Shown: positions 19,996 through 32,040, numbered from the stretch's first letter. The stretch is DNA of 64,000 bases from Acinetobacter corruptisaponis (GCF_030053775.1 NZ_CP125669.1:1297962-1361961); one strand, 5' to 3'. The notes: a model not told the origin generated them from the letters alone. Made by a program: numbers and translations.

Positions 19996-20751
19996 TTATA
20001 AGTTTTTAAACATTCCCAAGCGTTCATCAAACCAATAATGCTCAATCTTGCCGTTGCCTAAAATGGCATTAAAACTATTGGTTGAGTCATGGTGTAAACG
20101 GCTCGAAATTGCGGTGCCTGCATGAATGTCATAGATGGGATGATTGACATTTAACTTATAAATCTTTGTGAGGTCATATACTGCTGTTTGATGTAAATGC
20201 CCATGCAACAAGCCAAACAGTCCCGTTTCGCCCCAGCGTTCCAAAGCAATCTTTCCTAAAACAGGACAATCCTTATCATCATGCTGATCAGGAGATATGT
20301 AAAAAGGCTGATGAAAAACCACCAGCTTTATTTTATTTGAGGGTGCATTGTTTAACTTTTCATAGGTTTCATGAATTTGTTCCAGGGAAATATGTCCCCG
20401 CGTGTGGTAACGCCGCCGAATACTGTTTACCCCCACAATATAAAAATGCTCAGTTTCCAGCGTTGTTTCCAGGCGACCAAAAAATGCCTGATACAGTACA
20501 AAAGGGGAAAAAAATCGGTTCCAGACCTGATACAGAGGGATGTCATGATTTCCTGGCACCACCAAATAAGGCAGTGACAGGGAATCCAGAAATTGTCGGC
20601 AAGCATAGAACTGCTTAAAGCGGGCACGCTGGGTTAAGTCCCCACTCACCACAATCGCCTCTGGCCGATGCTGTTGGCAAAACTGCTGTATGGCCTGAAT
20701 ACATACTTCTCTTTCAGTGCCAAAGTGTAAATCAGACAGATGCAACAGCAT
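19996..20751 (-). CDS. Metallophosphoesterase (calcineurin-like)
   Basis: A 251-residue member of the calcineurin-like phosphoesterase superfamily with the dimetal signature in order: DLHFG near the N-terminus, SGDLTQRA, PGNHD, and the C-terminal HxxG-type GLLHGHLHQ. The substrate is not evident; relatives act on cyclic nucleotides or other phosphodiesters. Its start overlaps the end of the upstream lipid-kinase gene by 20 bp, so the two are translationally linked in one operon. There is no signal peptide, so it is cytoplasmic. Confidence 0.9.
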   Translation of the reverse strand: MLLHLSDLHFGTEREVCIQAIQQFCQQHRPEAIVVSGDLTQRARFKQFYACRQFLDSLSLPYLVVPGNHDIPLYQVWNRFFSPFVLYQAFFGRLETTLETEHFYIVGVNSIRRRYHTRGHISLEQIHETYEKLNNAPSNKIKLVVFHQPFYISPDQHDDKDCPVLGKIALERWGETGLFGLLHGHLHQTAVYDLTKIYKLNVNHPIYDIHAGTAISSRLHHDSTNSFNAILGNGKIEHYWFDERLGMFKNL

Positions 20752-21670
20752 TTGGCACCATTACCTTCAAGGCAGATTTTTCAACTGCGAATTTTAGGGG
20801 GGTCTGCATTTCCATCAGTTCTCCATCCACCGCCACAGTGAGCTTTTTCTTTTTACAATCCACCTGAATCTGTTCAGCACAGAATGAATAAACATCAGAA
20901 GCCTGATCAATTTTCCCCTGAATCAGTGTCCATAACATTTTCAGCAAGCTTAACCGATCACTTTTAGCCACAACCACCCCTGCCAGCTTTCCATTAGCAG
21001 CACATTCCGCAATCCTCAACTTCATGTCGCTGAGTTGAAGCTGGTTATTGCCAAAGAAAACCAGCGGCGTAGCAACAGGATATTTTTGTCCATCTACAGT
21101 GACCGCCAGTTTTAATGATTTGTGTTCACGCAACAGCACATCCAAACCCGATGTATAGGCATTCAGGGGGAAACGGCCAAAACGCTGGTTATATAATTCA
21201 CGTTTTTTTATAAATAAGGGATATAAACCCAGACTGGCATTATTCAGGTAAATCTGGTCATTCAGGGTGGCAACATGAACCTTATGTTCAATACCTGTGG
21301 CAATCACCTCCGCAGCCAGACCCAGATCAATTGGAATATTCAGGGCGCGGGCAACATAATTAAATGTCCCTAGTGGCATGATTCCCATTGGAATATCAGT
21401 ATGCATCAATTTTTTGGCAACCGCATTCAAGGTACCATCCCCTCCTGCCGCCACCACAACGCCACGCAAATCGGCCTGCTGATGTCTGGAGAGTACCGAT
21501 GTCATCATTTCGTCAAAATTAACCTGCTGATTTAACTCAAAAACTTGGATTTCAAAGCCATATTGTGTCCAGAGCGTCATAAGACGTTCATATTGCTCAT
21601 CTTGTTGTGCTGCATGAAAACCTGATTTTTGATTATAAATGAGGGATAAAGGCCGTAAATTTTGACTCAT
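20732..21670 (-). CDS. Diacylglycerol/lipid kinase family protein
   Basis: A protein of about 312 residues with the DAGK catalytic signature VVAAGGDGTLNAVAKKL and the downstream MPLGTFNYVARALNIP region, as in YegS/BmrU-like lipid kinases that phosphorylate diacylglycerol or related lipids at the membrane. The start at 21670 (MSQNLRPLSLIYN) gives the usual family N-terminus; an in-frame ATG at 21697 would add nine residues. It overlaps the downstream phosphoesterase gene by 20 bp. Cellular substrate unknown. Confidence 0.88.
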   Translation of the reverse strand: MSQNLRPLSLIYNQKSGFHAAQQDEQYERLMTLWTQYGFEIQVFELNQQVNFDEMMTSVLSRHQQADLRGVVVAAGGDGTLNAVAKKLMHTDIPMGIMPLGTFNYVARALNIPIDLGLAAEVIATGIEHKVHVATLNDQIYLNNASLGLYPLFIKKRELYNQRFGRFPLNAYTSGLDVLLREHKSLKLAVTVDGQKYPVATPLVFFGNNQLQLSDMKLRIAECAANGKLAGVVVAKSDRLSLLKMLWTLIQGKIDQASDVYSFCAEQIQVDCKKKKLTVAVDGELMEMQTPLKFAVEKSALKVMVPNAVASV

Positions 21671-22067
21671 ACAACTTAACCTGAATAAAGTTAACAATCT
21701 TATTTTTGTTTACAAAATCAACAAATAAAAGCTTGTTTATGTAAATTTTGAATGAACGTCATTCATATAATCAATAATAATTCTCAAAAAAATCATAATA
21801 TTTTAAAATATTGTTTTTTAATATAATTTTAAATAAAAATAACACATATAAAAATTTCAAATAATTACTCAAAAAACGATCAAATCAATTAAAAACAACT
21901 ACCTATATATAAATATACATGCTTGCATTAACAGATTCTGACATTCTTTAGTCTTATTTTTTTTATGATTTTATGCTTTAATACAGCCACTTTTTTTACT
22001 TCATCTATCTTACTGTCATCCAGTAAATGGAACTTGTACGTTGTACACACTTTAAAAAGGCATCACC
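21671..22067. other. Divergent promoter region lipid kinase / pckG
   Basis: An AT-rich intergenic stretch of 397 bp with no gene. A short perfect inverted repeat TGTAC-GTT-GTACA (22035-22047) lies 21 nt before the pckG start and could bind a regulator or shape the leader. Confidence 0.5.
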
Positions 22068-23897
22068 ATGACCCAAGTGAACGCACCAGAATTCGTTCGT
22101 CACCCTAAGCTAATTGCATGGGTGGAAGAAATTGCAAAACTAACCAAGCCAGCAAAAATCGAATGGTGTGACGGCAGCGAAGAAGAATATCAACGTCTGA
22201 TCGACTTGATGATCGCTAACGGCACCATGCAAAAACTTAACCAAGAAAAACATCCTGGTTCTTATCTTGCAAATTCTGACCCTTCTGACGTTGCTCGTGT
22301 TGAAGATCGCACTTATATCTGCTCTCAAAACAAAGAAGATGCTGGCGCAACCAACAACTGGGTTGCTCCTGCTGAAATGCGTGCAAAATTAAATGGATTA
22401 TTTGATGGTGCAATGGAAGGCCGTACCATGTATGTGGTTCCATTCTCAATGGGACCTTTAGGCAGCCACATTGCCCACATTGGTATTGAATTAACAGACT
22501 CACCTTACGTTGCAGTTAGCATGACCAAAATGGCGCGTATGGGTAAAGCAGTTTATGACGTGTTGGGCACAGATGGCGAGTTCATCCCATGTGTACACAC
22601 TGTTGCAGCACCATTGAAAGATGGTCAAAAAGACGTTGTATGGCCTTGCAACCCTGAAAAATATATCGTGCACTATCCAGAAACCCGTGAAATCTGGTCT
22701 TATGGTTCAGGTTACGGCGGTAACGCGCTATTAGGTAAAAAATGCCTTGCATTACGTATTGCATCTGTCATGGGCCGTGAACAAGGCTGGTTGGCTGAAC
22801 ACATGCTGATTTTAGGCGTGACCAATCCACAGGGCGAAAAACATTATATCGCGGCGGCGTTCCCGTCTGCATGTGGTAAAACCAACTTTGCAATGTTGAT
22901 TCCACCAGCTGGTTATGAAGGCTGGAAGATTGAAACTGTAGGTGACGATATTGCCTGGATTAAACCAGGTGAAGATGGTCGCTTATATGCAATCAACCCA
23001 GAGGCTGGTTTCTTCGGTGTTGCACCAGGTACAAATACCAAAACCAACCCGAACTGTATTGCAACAATGCATAAAGACGTGATCTATACCAACGTTGCCG
23101 TGACTGAGAATGGTGAAGTATGGTGGGAAGGTCTGACCAAAGAAGTCCCAGCAAACCTGATCACATGGAAAGGTCAGCCATATGTTGAGGGCGAAAAAGC
23201 AGCACATCCAAACTCACGTTTCACTGTTTCTGCTGGTCAATGCCCATCTATCGACGCTGACTGGGAAAATCCAGCAGGTGTTCCAATTTCCGCGTTCATC
23301 TTCGGTGGTCGCCGTGCAGACACTGTGCCTTTGGTATCAGAAGCATTTGACTGGGTGGATGGTGTTTATAAAGCAGCAACCATGGGTTCTGAAACCACTG
23401 CTGCGGCAGTTGGTCAACAAGGTGTTGTCCGCCGTGACCCATTTGCAATGCTTCCATTTGCTGGCTACAACATGGCTGACTACTTTGGCCACTGGTTACA
23501 ATTAGGTAAAGAAGTTGGTGCGAAAGCTGAAGCTGCTGGTAACAAGCTGCCAAAAATCTTCAACGTAAACTGGTTCCGTCGTGACGCTGAAGGCAACTTC
23601 GTATGGCCTGGTTTCGGTCAGAACATGCGTGTTCTTGAGTGGATCATTGACCGTTGTGAAGGTCGTGCAGAAGCAACTGAAACACCAATCGGCCTAGTTC
23701 CTGCTTATGAGCAGTTAAACTGGGAAGGTATCGACTTCTCTAAAGAGCAATTCGACACAGTGACAACTCAGGACAAAGATCAATGGATCAAGGAACTTGA
23801 AAGCCACACTGAGTTATTTACCAAACTGGGTGACCGCTTACCTCAGGCACTTAAAGATCGTCAGGCTGAATTATTAAACGCGGTTAAATCTGCTTAA
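22068..23897 (+). CDS. pckG: Phosphoenolpyruvate carboxykinase (GTP)
   Basis: A full-length 609-residue GTP-dependent PEPCK. It converts oxaloacetate plus GTP to PEP, GDP and CO2, the first committed step of gluconeogenesis, in the cytoplasm. The P-loop-like kinase 1a motif FPSACGKTN, the GDDIAWI motif and the [12 protein letters not shown] region are all present. An aaagg Shine-Dalgarno precedes the ATG. It is a single-gene unit closed by a strong terminator. Confidence 0.97.
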   Translation: MTQVNAPEFVRHPKLIAWVEEIAKLTKPAKIEWCDGSEEEYQRLIDLMIANGTMQKLNQEKHPGSYLANSDPSDVARVEDRTYICSQNKEDAGATNNWVAPAEMRAKLNGLFDGAMEGRTMYVVPFSMGPLGSHIAHIGIELTDSPYVAVSMTKMARMGKAVYDVLGTDGEFIPCVHTVAAPLKDGQKDVVWPCNPEKYIVHYPETREIWSYGSGYGGNALLGKKCLALRIASVMGREQGWLAEHMLILGVTNPQGEKHYIAAAFPSACGKTNFAMLIPPAGYEGWKIETVGDDIAWIKPGEDGRLYAINPEAGFFGVAPGTNTKTNPNCIATMHKDVIYTNVAVTENGEVWWEGLTKEVPANLITWKGQPYVEGEKAAHPNSRFTVSAGQCPSIDADWENPAGVPISAFIFGGRRADTVPLVSEAFDWVDGVYKAATMGSETTAAAVGQQGVVRRDPFAMLPFAGYNMADYFGHWLQLGKEVGAKAEAAGNKLPKIFNVNWFRRDAEGNFVWPGFGQNMRVLEWIIDRCEGRAEATETPIGLVPAYEQLNWEGIDFSKEQFDTVTTQDKDQWIKELESHTELFTKLGDRLPQALKDRQAELLNAVKSA

Positions 23898-23912
23898 TAT
23901 TTCAGATACATT

Positions 23913-23938
23913 AAAAGGTCGCTTCGGCGACCTTTTTT
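23913..23938 (+). terminator. Rho-independent terminator of pckG
   Basis: AAAAGGTCGC-ttcg-GCGACCTTTT with a stable UUCG tetraloop and T-run. Confidence 0.9.
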
Positions 23939-23989
23939 GCTTTATGCCATAAAAATAATTTGTCTTATTTCAAAACAGATATCAAGGCA

Positions 23990-24853
23990 TTAACATTTCT
24001 GTGCCAACAATGTGGCAAAGCGTTGTTTAATCCTCTGCCCTTGCGCATCCACACGATGTAACTCACCTACATCCTCATTATATTTAATCAATGTCCAGCC
24101 GTGATAAGCCTCCCTTAATTCCCCCGCCCGAAAACTAAATGGAAAATCAGGTTGTACAGGATAATCCTCACTGTCCATTGCACAGACAATTAAATTAAAA
24201 CCTCCCACTTCAGTGGCCTGCTGCATCTGTGCAATCAGTTGCTTCACTGTTTCAGGTTGTAAAAACATCATCACCACCGTACAGCAAATAAAATCATATT
24301 GCCGCGAGATGTGGCAATTCAGGTTTAAATCCCTAAGCTGGGTATGAAGATTGCTGATATTCTCCTGCTGAATCACGTTATTCAGTGTTTCAATACTATT
24401 CGGATTTACATCCCACGCATCGACGGTAAAGCCCTGCTGACTTAAATATAAACTATTCCGTCCACTGCCACAGCCAACATCCAAGGCCTTTCCTCCATTT
24501 AAGTAAGGCATGGCGGCCAAAACCTCTGAATGTGTCGCAGTCAATTGATATTTCTTGCTAAAGTAATCTTGAGGCTGACAATAGAAACTGAGTTGGCATG
24601 CCACATCATCACTACTAGAGACAATTTTATGCCATACCTGTGGAGGAATAAATGGCGGTTGTTGTTCACTGGAAAAGTTGTGTTCTGAAATCGTCTCACC
24701 TGCTTCATTGAGCATGGCAAATTGAACCTGTCCTTTTAAAATATGGAGCCTTGCCCATGTACCCAGCTTGGTATTGTGTGCTTTCTGAAAACCACTCGGA
24801 ATCGTGTCATGCATCCAAATCGGCATTTGTTTATAACAGACGAGGTTTTCCAT
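23990..24853 (-). CDS. tehB: TehB-type SAM-dependent methyltransferase
   Basis: A 287-residue protein with the two-domain layout of long TehB proteins. An N-terminal cupin-like domain (MPIWMHDTIPSGFQKAHNTK to PPFIPPQVWHKI) is followed by a class I methyltransferase with motif I DVGCGSGRNS and DAWDVNP. TehB methylates tellurite, and probably other substrates, conferring tolerance. The start at 24853 has aggaaa at good spacing, unlike the ATG eight codons upstream. No tehA transporter is adjacent, so its real substrate here is open. Confidence 0.9.
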   Translation of the reverse strand: MENLVCYKQMPIWMHDTIPSGFQKAHNTKLGTWARLHILKGQVQFAMLNEAGETISEHNFSSEQQPPFIPPQVWHKIVSSSDDVACQLSFYCQPQDYFSKKYQLTATHSEVLAAMPYLNGGKALDVGCGSGRNSLYLSQQGFTVDAWDVNPNSIETLNNVIQQENISNLHTQLRDLNLNCHISRQYDFICCTVVMMFLQPETVKQLIAQMQQATEVGGFNLIVCAMDSEDYPVQPDFPFSFRAGELREAYHGWTLIKYNEDVGELHRVDAQGQRIKQRFATLLAQKC

Positions 24854-25100
24854 CTTATATTTCCTGCAAATGACCACTTTATTAAATGACTATACTATGT
24901 CCATTAGAATTAAAACGGCTAATTCTTGAGGAGGTTTTGAGATTACTGCATAAAACAACAACCTTTCCGATTAAAAATTCTTATCAATCGTTTTTATATT
25001 CTTTAATTTTTCTATAAGCCAAACGATGAAATAAATTGCAAAATAAGCAAACAGTAATAATAATTGTAATAACAATACTTCTCATCTATATGGTTATTAT

Positions 25101-27281
25101 ATGAGCCAATTCCTGTTCACCAAACGCACTCCCTTATTTATTGCCATATCTGGGATACTTTCAATCAGCGCATCATATAGCCATGCTGCCGATGAAACCT
25201 CCCAGTTGCCAACCATCAAGGTTCAGGCTATCCAAGATGAGAACAATTCTGAAAAAACCAAAGCCTATACCATTAAAAATAGCAACAGCGCCACCAAGTT
25301 AAATATCGAAGCCAAGGAAATTCCCCAAACTATCAATGTGGTGACACGCCAGCAGATGGATGACTTTGGCCTTACCTCATCCAGAGATGTGCTCAACAAC
25401 ACTCCTGGTGTAACCGTAAACTCAGTGGAAACTGAACGTGCTGTTTATATGGCGCGTGGATTTGAAATCTCCAACATATTGGTTGATGGTGTCGGTTTCC
25501 CATCTAGTCAATGGAACTACAACGATACCAACCCAGACAGTTTTTTCTATGATCGCATTGAAGTAATTAAGGGTGCGGATGCACTGACCAATGCATTTGG
25601 TGATCCAAGCGCAACCATCAATTATGTGCGTAAACGTCCAGGCAAAGAACTTCAGGCAAACACCAACCTCAGTTATGGTTCATGGAATACGCAGCGCTAT
25701 GAAGCGGATGTATCAGGTAGCCTGTTGCCAAATGACCGTGTTCGTGGACGACTTTCAGGTTTCCAGCAAACGGGTGACTCCCATTTAGATCGTTACTCTC
25801 TGGAAAAGAATGGGATTGCAGGTGTTCTAGAAGCAGACATTAGCGATAAAACCCTGCTTACTGTAGGTGCAAGTCAGGAAAAGAACAAGCCGAATGCCAA
25901 TAACTGGGGGGCCCTACCTCTTATGGATTCATCGGGTAAACAGCTCAGTTTTGATCGCTCATACAATCCAAATCCAGACTGGGCCTATTGGGACAATACC
26001 TCTAAAAATGCATTTCTTGAGCTGAAACAGCAATTCCTCAACACCTGGTCGGCCAACCTCAGCTACAACTATAATGAAAAAGACCGTCAAAGCCAGCTGC
26101 TCTACTATTATGGCTATCCAAACACGGATGGTTCAGGCATTTCATTAACACCGAGCGGATATCTGGAAAATAATAAACTACATACCGCTGACTTCAACCT
26201 ACAGGGTAAGTTTGACCTATTAGGCCGTGAGCATGAAGCGATTATTGGCTATACATTCTCAAAAAGTGATCAGAACGACCATGAAAAAAGCGGAACCCTG
26301 CATGACAGCAACATCGACTTTCAGGAATCAGTATACGATGGGGTAACCTATACCACGCCATACACCACCAACTGGGCAAGCTGGACACCGAAAAGCGTAA
26401 CTTGGTCAGATTTTGCAAAAACGGCAGATTATACCCAACGCAACCAGTCCATTTATGCAGCAACACGTTTACATTTAACCGATGAGCTCAAACTCACACT
26501 AGGCGCGAACTATGTCAAGGCAAAAAGCGAGGGTGTAAGTTACGATGCGCCAATGACCTATGATGAAAGTAAGGTTTCACCTTATGCGGGGATTACCTAT
26601 AATTTTACACCTGAATATACGGGCTATATGAGTTACACCTCAATTTTCCGTCCCCAAACCTCTGTGGATGAAGCAACAGGAAAAGTGGCCGATCCAATTG
26701 ATGGTAAAAGCTATGAAGTCGGGTTTAAAAGTGCCTGGCTGGATAATAGGCTAACAGGAACATTGGCCATCTTTAGAACTGAGGAAAACAATTATCCACT
26801 GCGTTCTTCCGATGGCAATCCGCTCAACCGTAAGGTGGGAATCAGTGATTTACGTTCACAAGGGGTTGAGGTTGGTCTGGCTGGACAATTGACCAATCAG
26901 GTCAATGTTTCGCTTGGCTACACCCAGTTTAGCTTAAGAGATTTGAAAAATGGTGGTGCGGCTAGAACCTATAACCCAAACCAGACCTTCAACCTGTTAA
27001 CCACCTACAACCCATCATTACTTCCAAAACTTAAAGTTGGTGCAGGTCTGCAATGGCAAGGCAAGATTAGCCGCTTTGATGAAAACTATGGAACGTATTT
27101 GAGACAAGGTGATTACGCACTTCTCAATTTGATGGCAAGCTACGAAGTTACCCCTCAATTCACCATTCAGGCCAATGCGGATAATGTCACAGACAAAAAA
27201 TACCTAAATAGCTTTACCGATGGTCAGGCTTTCTATGGTGAACCAGCCAACTATACGGTCGCATTCAAATTTAAGTACTAA
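25101..27281 (+). CDS. TonB-dependent siderophore receptor
   Basis: A 726-residue outer-membrane receptor. A signal peptide ends at about SYSHA-ADE. A TonB-box-like stretch and a plug domain with IPQTINVVTRQQMDD, DVLNNTPGVTV and RIEVIKGADALTNAFGDPSATINYVRKRP follow, then a 22-strand barrel ending in aromatic FKFKY. The plug resembles the FhuE/FpvA group that imports hydroxamate or mixed-type ferric siderophores; the ligand is inferred only to that level. It appears to be a single-gene unit with a terminator and no adjacent biosynthesis genes, suggesting uptake of xenosiderophores. Iron regulation by Fur is likely; the AT-rich stretch at 25051-25080 is a weak Fur-box candidate. Confidence 0.93.
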   Translation: MSQFLFTKRTPLFIAISGILSISASYSHAADETSQLPTIKVQAIQDENNSEKTKAYTIKNSNSATKLNIEAKEIPQTINVVTRQQMDDFGLTSSRDVLNNTPGVTVNSVETERAVYMARGFEISNILVDGVGFPSSQWNYNDTNPDSFFYDRIEVIKGADALTNAFGDPSATINYVRKRPGKELQANTNLSYGSWNTQRYEADVSGSLLPNDRVRGRLSGFQQTGDSHLDRYSLEKNGIAGVLEADISDKTLLTVGASQEKNKPNANNWGALPLMDSSGKQLSFDRSYNPNPDWAYWDNTSKNAFLELKQQFLNTWSANLSYNYNEKDRQSQLLYYYGYPNTDGSGISLTPSGYLENNKLHTADFNLQGKFDLLGREHEAIIGYTFSKSDQNDHEKSGTLHDSNIDFQESVYDGVTYTTPYTTNWASWTPKSVTWSDFAKTADYTQRNQSIYAATRLHLTDELKLTLGANYVKAKSEGVSYDAPMTYDESKVSPYAGITYNFTPEYTGYMSYTSIFRPQTSVDEATGKVADPIDGKSYEVGFKSAWLDNRLTGTLAIFRTEENNYPLRSSDGNPLNRKVGISDLRSQGVEVGLAGQLTNQVNVSLGYTQFSLRDLKNGGAARTYNPNQTFNLLTTYNPSLLPKLKVGAGLQWQGKISRFDENYGTYLRQGDYALLNLMASYEVTPQFTIQANADNVTDKKYLNSFTDGQAFYGEPANYTVAFKFKY

Positions 27282-27287
27282 TCGTTT

Positions 27288-27326
27288 TGACCCTCTATCC
27301 CTACACCAATGAGATAGAGGGTTTAT
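27288..27326 (+). terminator. Terminator-like hairpin after the siderophore receptor
   Basis: ACCCTCTATC and GATAGAGGGT form a near-perfect stem shortly downstream of the stop codon, followed by ttta. Confidence 0.65.
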
Positions 27327-27327
27327 A

Positions 27328-27592
27328 GGGTCTGTTGACCTTTCAACCATGCTTGCGTTATAGGCTAAAACGACATAAACAAGGCATGAAGCGCAGGCAA
27401 TGGTGCCCCCCTTGTCAAGTTTCATAACGAAGTTTAGGGAAGTTTTAGCCATAACCCTGCGGGACAGGGGCATTTTTTGCCGCTACGACGTTATGCCTTA
27501 TTCATTTAGAATAGCTAAATCTCATAAGTCATGCCTTGTACCGTCTAAAAAATGCCCTCTGTCGCAAGCATCTGTGAAAGGTCAGCAGACCC
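27328..27592. repeat. MITE-like element with ~30-bp imperfect terminal inverted repeats
   Basis: The left end begins GGGTCTGTTGACCTTTCA and the right end, read on the other strand, GGGTCTGCTGACCTTTCA. About 26 of the first 30 positions match, including ATGCTTGCG further in. Inner segments are also inverted (ACAAGGCATGA near 27379 and its complement near 27533). The 265-bp unit has no credible gene and its right end is only 4 bp from the glpD stop codon. No target duplication is obvious. Confidence 0.6.
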
Positions 27593-27596
27593 TCAT

Positions 27597-29117
27597 CTAA
27601 GCTGCTTCATTACCATGAGTTTTCACAGTAAGATAGGCATCCAAAGCCTCTGTTTCTTTCTGAGTGAAGCTGAGTCCCAGTTTAGAACGTCTCCACAGCA
27701 CATCCTGACTGCTTGTTACCCATTCAAAGCGACATAAATAATCTACTTCTTTGGCATACAGGCCCTGACCAAAATGTTTTCCGAGTTGGTCAACCGATGT
27801 TGTTTCACCCAATATATTCCAGATCCGTGAACCATACGATGAAGCCCAGCGTTTTGCCAGTGCTTCTGGAGCATCTGTGATTTGTGCACGGATTTCCTGT
27901 ATCAACTGTTCAACAGAATGCATATTTTCACCGCCAGGCAATGCCTCTGTCGCAGTCCAGCTTCCCTGAATCTCAGGGAAAAATGCCTTGAGCTGCTGCA
28001 TGGCAGATTCAGCCAGTTTACGATATGTCGTTAATTTTCCACCAAACACAGAAAGTAATGGAGCCTGCCCCTCTTCACCTTTGGACAAGGCCAAAGTATA
28101 GTCACGGGTAATGGCTGATGGATTATCCGATTCATCATCACATAAAGGACGCACACCCGCAAAAGTCGAAATAATATCCTGTGGGGTGAGTTGTTTCTTG
28201 AAATGCGCATTGCTCACTTCAATCAGGTAATCAATCTCCTCCTGGGTAATTTTCACCTGTGCTGGATCACCCTGATATTCACGGTCTGTGGTGCCAATCA
28301 TGGTGTACTGGTCCAGATATGGAATTGCAAACACAATACGTCGGTCATCATTCTGCATAATAAAGGCTTTGTCACATTCATACAGCTTCGGCACAATAAT
28401 ATGACTGCCCTGAATCAGGCGGATACCATAAGGAGATTTAAGCTGCAAATCCTGCTTGATAAATTGCGCAACCCAAGGTCCTGCCGCATTAACCAAGGCT
28501 TTCGCCTTAATCTGGAATTGACCATGCTCATTTTCCAGATCGACCAGCCAATATTGCCCATCACGTTGTGCAGAAAGACAACGGGTTCGGGTCACTACAT
28601 CAGCCCCTTTCTCACGGGCATGCATGGCATTTAAAACCACCAGACGAGAGTCATCCACAGCACAGTCTGAATATTCAAAACCACGGGTAATGGCAGAGTT
28701 TAGCGGGCTATCTTCTTTAAAATAAACATTGTTTGAACCCAGCAGCTTTTCACGTTTACCCAAATGATCATAAAAGAATAATCCTGTACGAATCAGCCAT
28801 GCTGGACGTAAATGCGGACGATGCGGCATGATAAAACGCATTGGACGGATAATATGCGGTGCTTTAGCCAACAAGACTTCACGCTCGGCCAATGCCTCAC
28901 GCACCAAACGAAACTCTTTATGTTCGAGATAACGTAGACCACCATGAATCAGCTTACTGCTGGCAGAGGAGGTATGGCTTGCCAAATCGTCTTTTTCACA
29001 CAGGAATACCGATAGACCACGTCCTGAAGCATCAGCAGCAATACCAACACCGTTAATACCGCCACCAATAACAGCAAGGTCATAGATTTTGTCATTTGAC
29101 TGAGGAGAAGTTTGCAT
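27597..29117 (-). CDS. glpD: Aerobic glycerol-3-phosphate dehydrogenase
   Basis: A 506-residue FAD flavoprotein that oxidises glycerol-3-phosphate to dihydroxyacetone phosphate at the inner membrane and passes electrons to quinone. The N-terminal FAD motif DLAVIGGGINGVGIAADASG is followed by SSKLIHGGLRYLE, GVRPLCDDE and FGGKLTTYRKLAE. The start at 29117 has ggtgat just upstream and matches family length; further upstream in-frame ATGs fall in the operator region. It lies downstream of glpK and glpR on the same strand but is separated from glpR by a terminator and repeat, so it probably has its own promoter. Confidence 0.96.
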   Translation of the reverse strand: MQTSPQSNDKIYDLAVIGGGINGVGIAADASGRGLSVFLCEKDDLASHTSSASSKLIHGGLRYLEHKEFRLVREALAEREVLLAKAPHIIRPMRFIMPHRPHLRPAWLIRTGLFFYDHLGKREKLLGSNNVYFKEDSPLNSAITRGFEYSDCAVDDSRLVVLNAMHAREKGADVVTRTRCLSAQRDGQYWLVDLENEHGQFQIKAKALVNAAGPWVAQFIKQDLQLKSPYGIRLIQGSHIIVPKLYECDKAFIMQNDDRRIVFAIPYLDQYTMIGTTDREYQGDPAQVKITQEEIDYLIEVSNAHFKKQLTPQDIISTFAGVRPLCDDESDNPSAITRDYTLALSKGEEGQAPLLSVFGGKLTTYRKLAESAMQQLKAFFPEIQGSWTATEALPGGENMHSVEQLIQEIRAQITDAPEALAKRWASSYGSRIWNILGETTSVDQLGKHFGQGLYAKEVDYLCRFEWVTSSQDVLWRRSKLGLSFTQKETEALDAYLTVKTHGNEAA

Positions 29118-29130
29118 ATGATCACCGCAA

Positions 29131-29158
29131 ATTTTCATTATTTTTCGATAATGAAAAT
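29131..29158. promoter_or_regulatory. Palindrome in the glpD leader, possible GlpR operator
   Basis: ATTTTCATTAT and ATAATGAAAAT are perfect 11-bp arms around TTTTCG, located 14 nt upstream of the glpD start. The core resembles TTTTCG-type GlpR sites. Confidence 0.45.
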
Positions 29159-29197
29159 TTAAACATATAAAATGAAAATAAACAATAAATTTTGTGC

Positions 29198-29229
29198 AAA
29201 AAAATGCCAATAAATTGGCATTTTTTTAA
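29198..29229. terminator. Bidirectional terminator between glpR and glpD
   Basis: AAAAAAATGCCAAT and ATTGGCATTTTTTT form a stem with T-runs on both strands, at the end of the glpR transcript. Confidence 0.75.
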
Positions 29230-29243
29230 GTAAGTATAAAATA

Positions 29244-29375
29244 GTAGGGGCGAACTGTGTTCGCCTGTATATAAAAAGGATCTTTTATTTTAGGATTCTT
29301 CTCAATTAAATTATTTTAAATATCAAATATATAATTATTTATCATTGAATTCTGGCGAACACAGTTCGCCCCTAC
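29244..29375. repeat. REP-like inverted repeat pair
   Basis: A 22-bp sequence containing GGCGAACTGTGTTCGCC (29244-29265) is repeated exactly in inverse orientation at 29354-29375, 88 bp further on. Each arm is also palindromic in itself (GGCGAAC/GTTCGCC). The spacer is AT-rich without a gene. Confidence 0.65.
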
Positions 29376-29454
29376 CGCACCATATTTAGAGATGAGATCA
29401 ATGATTTAAATTATAGAAATATTTATTGCTAAAATCATATTCAAAAATGAAAAA

Positions 29455-30213
29455 TTATTGAGCAACAACCAAATTCACACCCAAATCATGAATGGTTTTT
29501 AGATATTGCTCATTGGGTTGCTGATCAGTAAAGATACTATCCACCTGCTTCAATGAACCCAGACGGATCATGGCATTACGGCCAAACTTGCTGCTATCCG
29601 CCGCCAAGAAAACCTGGCGTGCACTTGAGAGGATTTCCTGTGACACACACACTTCCTGAAAGTCAAAATCCAGCAAAGTGCCATCCTCTTCAATGCCACT
29701 AATCCCAATCAGCGCATAATCCGCCTTAAACTGCTTAAAGAAATCAGCCGTTGCCTGACCAATCACCCCACCATCAGGGCGAACCCGACCACTGGCAATC
29801 AGCACTTCAAAATCCTCCTTGGTACTGAGAATTTTGGCAACATTCAGGTTATTGGTAATGATTTTCAAGCCTGTATGGTTGAGCAAGGCATGGGCAATCG
29901 ATTCCGTGGTCGTTCCAATATTAATGAATAATGACGCATGGTCAGGCACAGCAGCAGCCACCGCCTCTGCAATCCTGCGCTTTTCTTCAAGCATATAGCC
30001 GACACGCATCGTATATTCGGTATTCTCAACACTGGAATCATGCGCGGCTCCACCATGATAGCGACGCAGCAAGCCCTCATCCGCCAACTGATTAATATCA
30101 CGGCGGATGGTTTGGGGGGTAACATCAAAATATTGAGCAAGCTCTTCAATACTGATATAGCCACGCTCTCTCACCAGTTCGAGGGTTTTTTGTTGGCGTA
30201 GTATCAAGCTCAT
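29455..30213 (-). CDS. glpR: DeoR-family regulator GlpR
   Basis: A 252-residue DeoR-type repressor. The N-terminal winged helix ([51 protein letters not shown]) is followed by the sugar-phosphate isomerase-like sensor domain with [14 protein letters not shown] and ADSSKFGR. It is expected to repress glpK and glpD until glycerol-3-phosphate binds. The start at 30213 has aggatgg at optimal distance; an ATG two codons upstream is also possible. Located between glpK and glpD. Confidence 0.92.
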   Translation of the reverse strand: MSLILRQQKTLELVRERGYISIEELAQYFDVTPQTIRRDINQLADEGLLRRYHGGAAHDSSVENTEYTMRVGYMLEEKRRIAEAVAAAVPDHASLFINIGTTTESIAHALLNHTGLKIITNNLNVAKILSTKEDFEVLIASGRVRPDGGVIGQATADFFKQFKADYALIGISGIEEDGTLLDFDFQEVCVSQEILSSARQVFLAADSSKFGRNAMIRLGSLKQVDSIFTDQQPNEQYLKTIHDLGVNLVVAQ

Positions 30214-30261
30214 GCTCATCCATCCTAAGTTATTTTAAATTACGAATGGCGTTATTTTACC

Positions 30262-31896
<1,635 letters not shown>

Positions 31897-31910
31897 TTAT
31901 ATGCAAAATT

Positions 31911-31926
31911 GTTCGAAAACGAAAAT
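31911..31926 (-). promoter_or_regulatory. Putative GlpR operator upstream of glpK
   Basis: The minus strand reads TTTTCGTTTTCGAAC, very like the TTTTCG-rich GlpR half-sites described in pseudomonads, about 135 nt before the glpK start. Confidence 0.5.
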
Positions 31927-32040
31927 TCTTTCTCTCATTTTGAACCTAAATCATGATAAACAGCGTGAGTTTTAAAGATTCATCACAATACAAAATCTAA
32001 TTTATGCGATACTAAGACTAGAAATAATAGGACCACTAAT

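Noticed and set aside
25051..25080. Strong Fur box before the siderophore receptor
   Set aside because: The AT-rich stretch only loosely matches the consensus; mentioned as a weak candidate, not listed as a feature.
27400..27737. Short plus-strand frames in and beside the MITE-like element
   Set aside because: They span the terminal repeat or the glpD gene and have no ribosome site.
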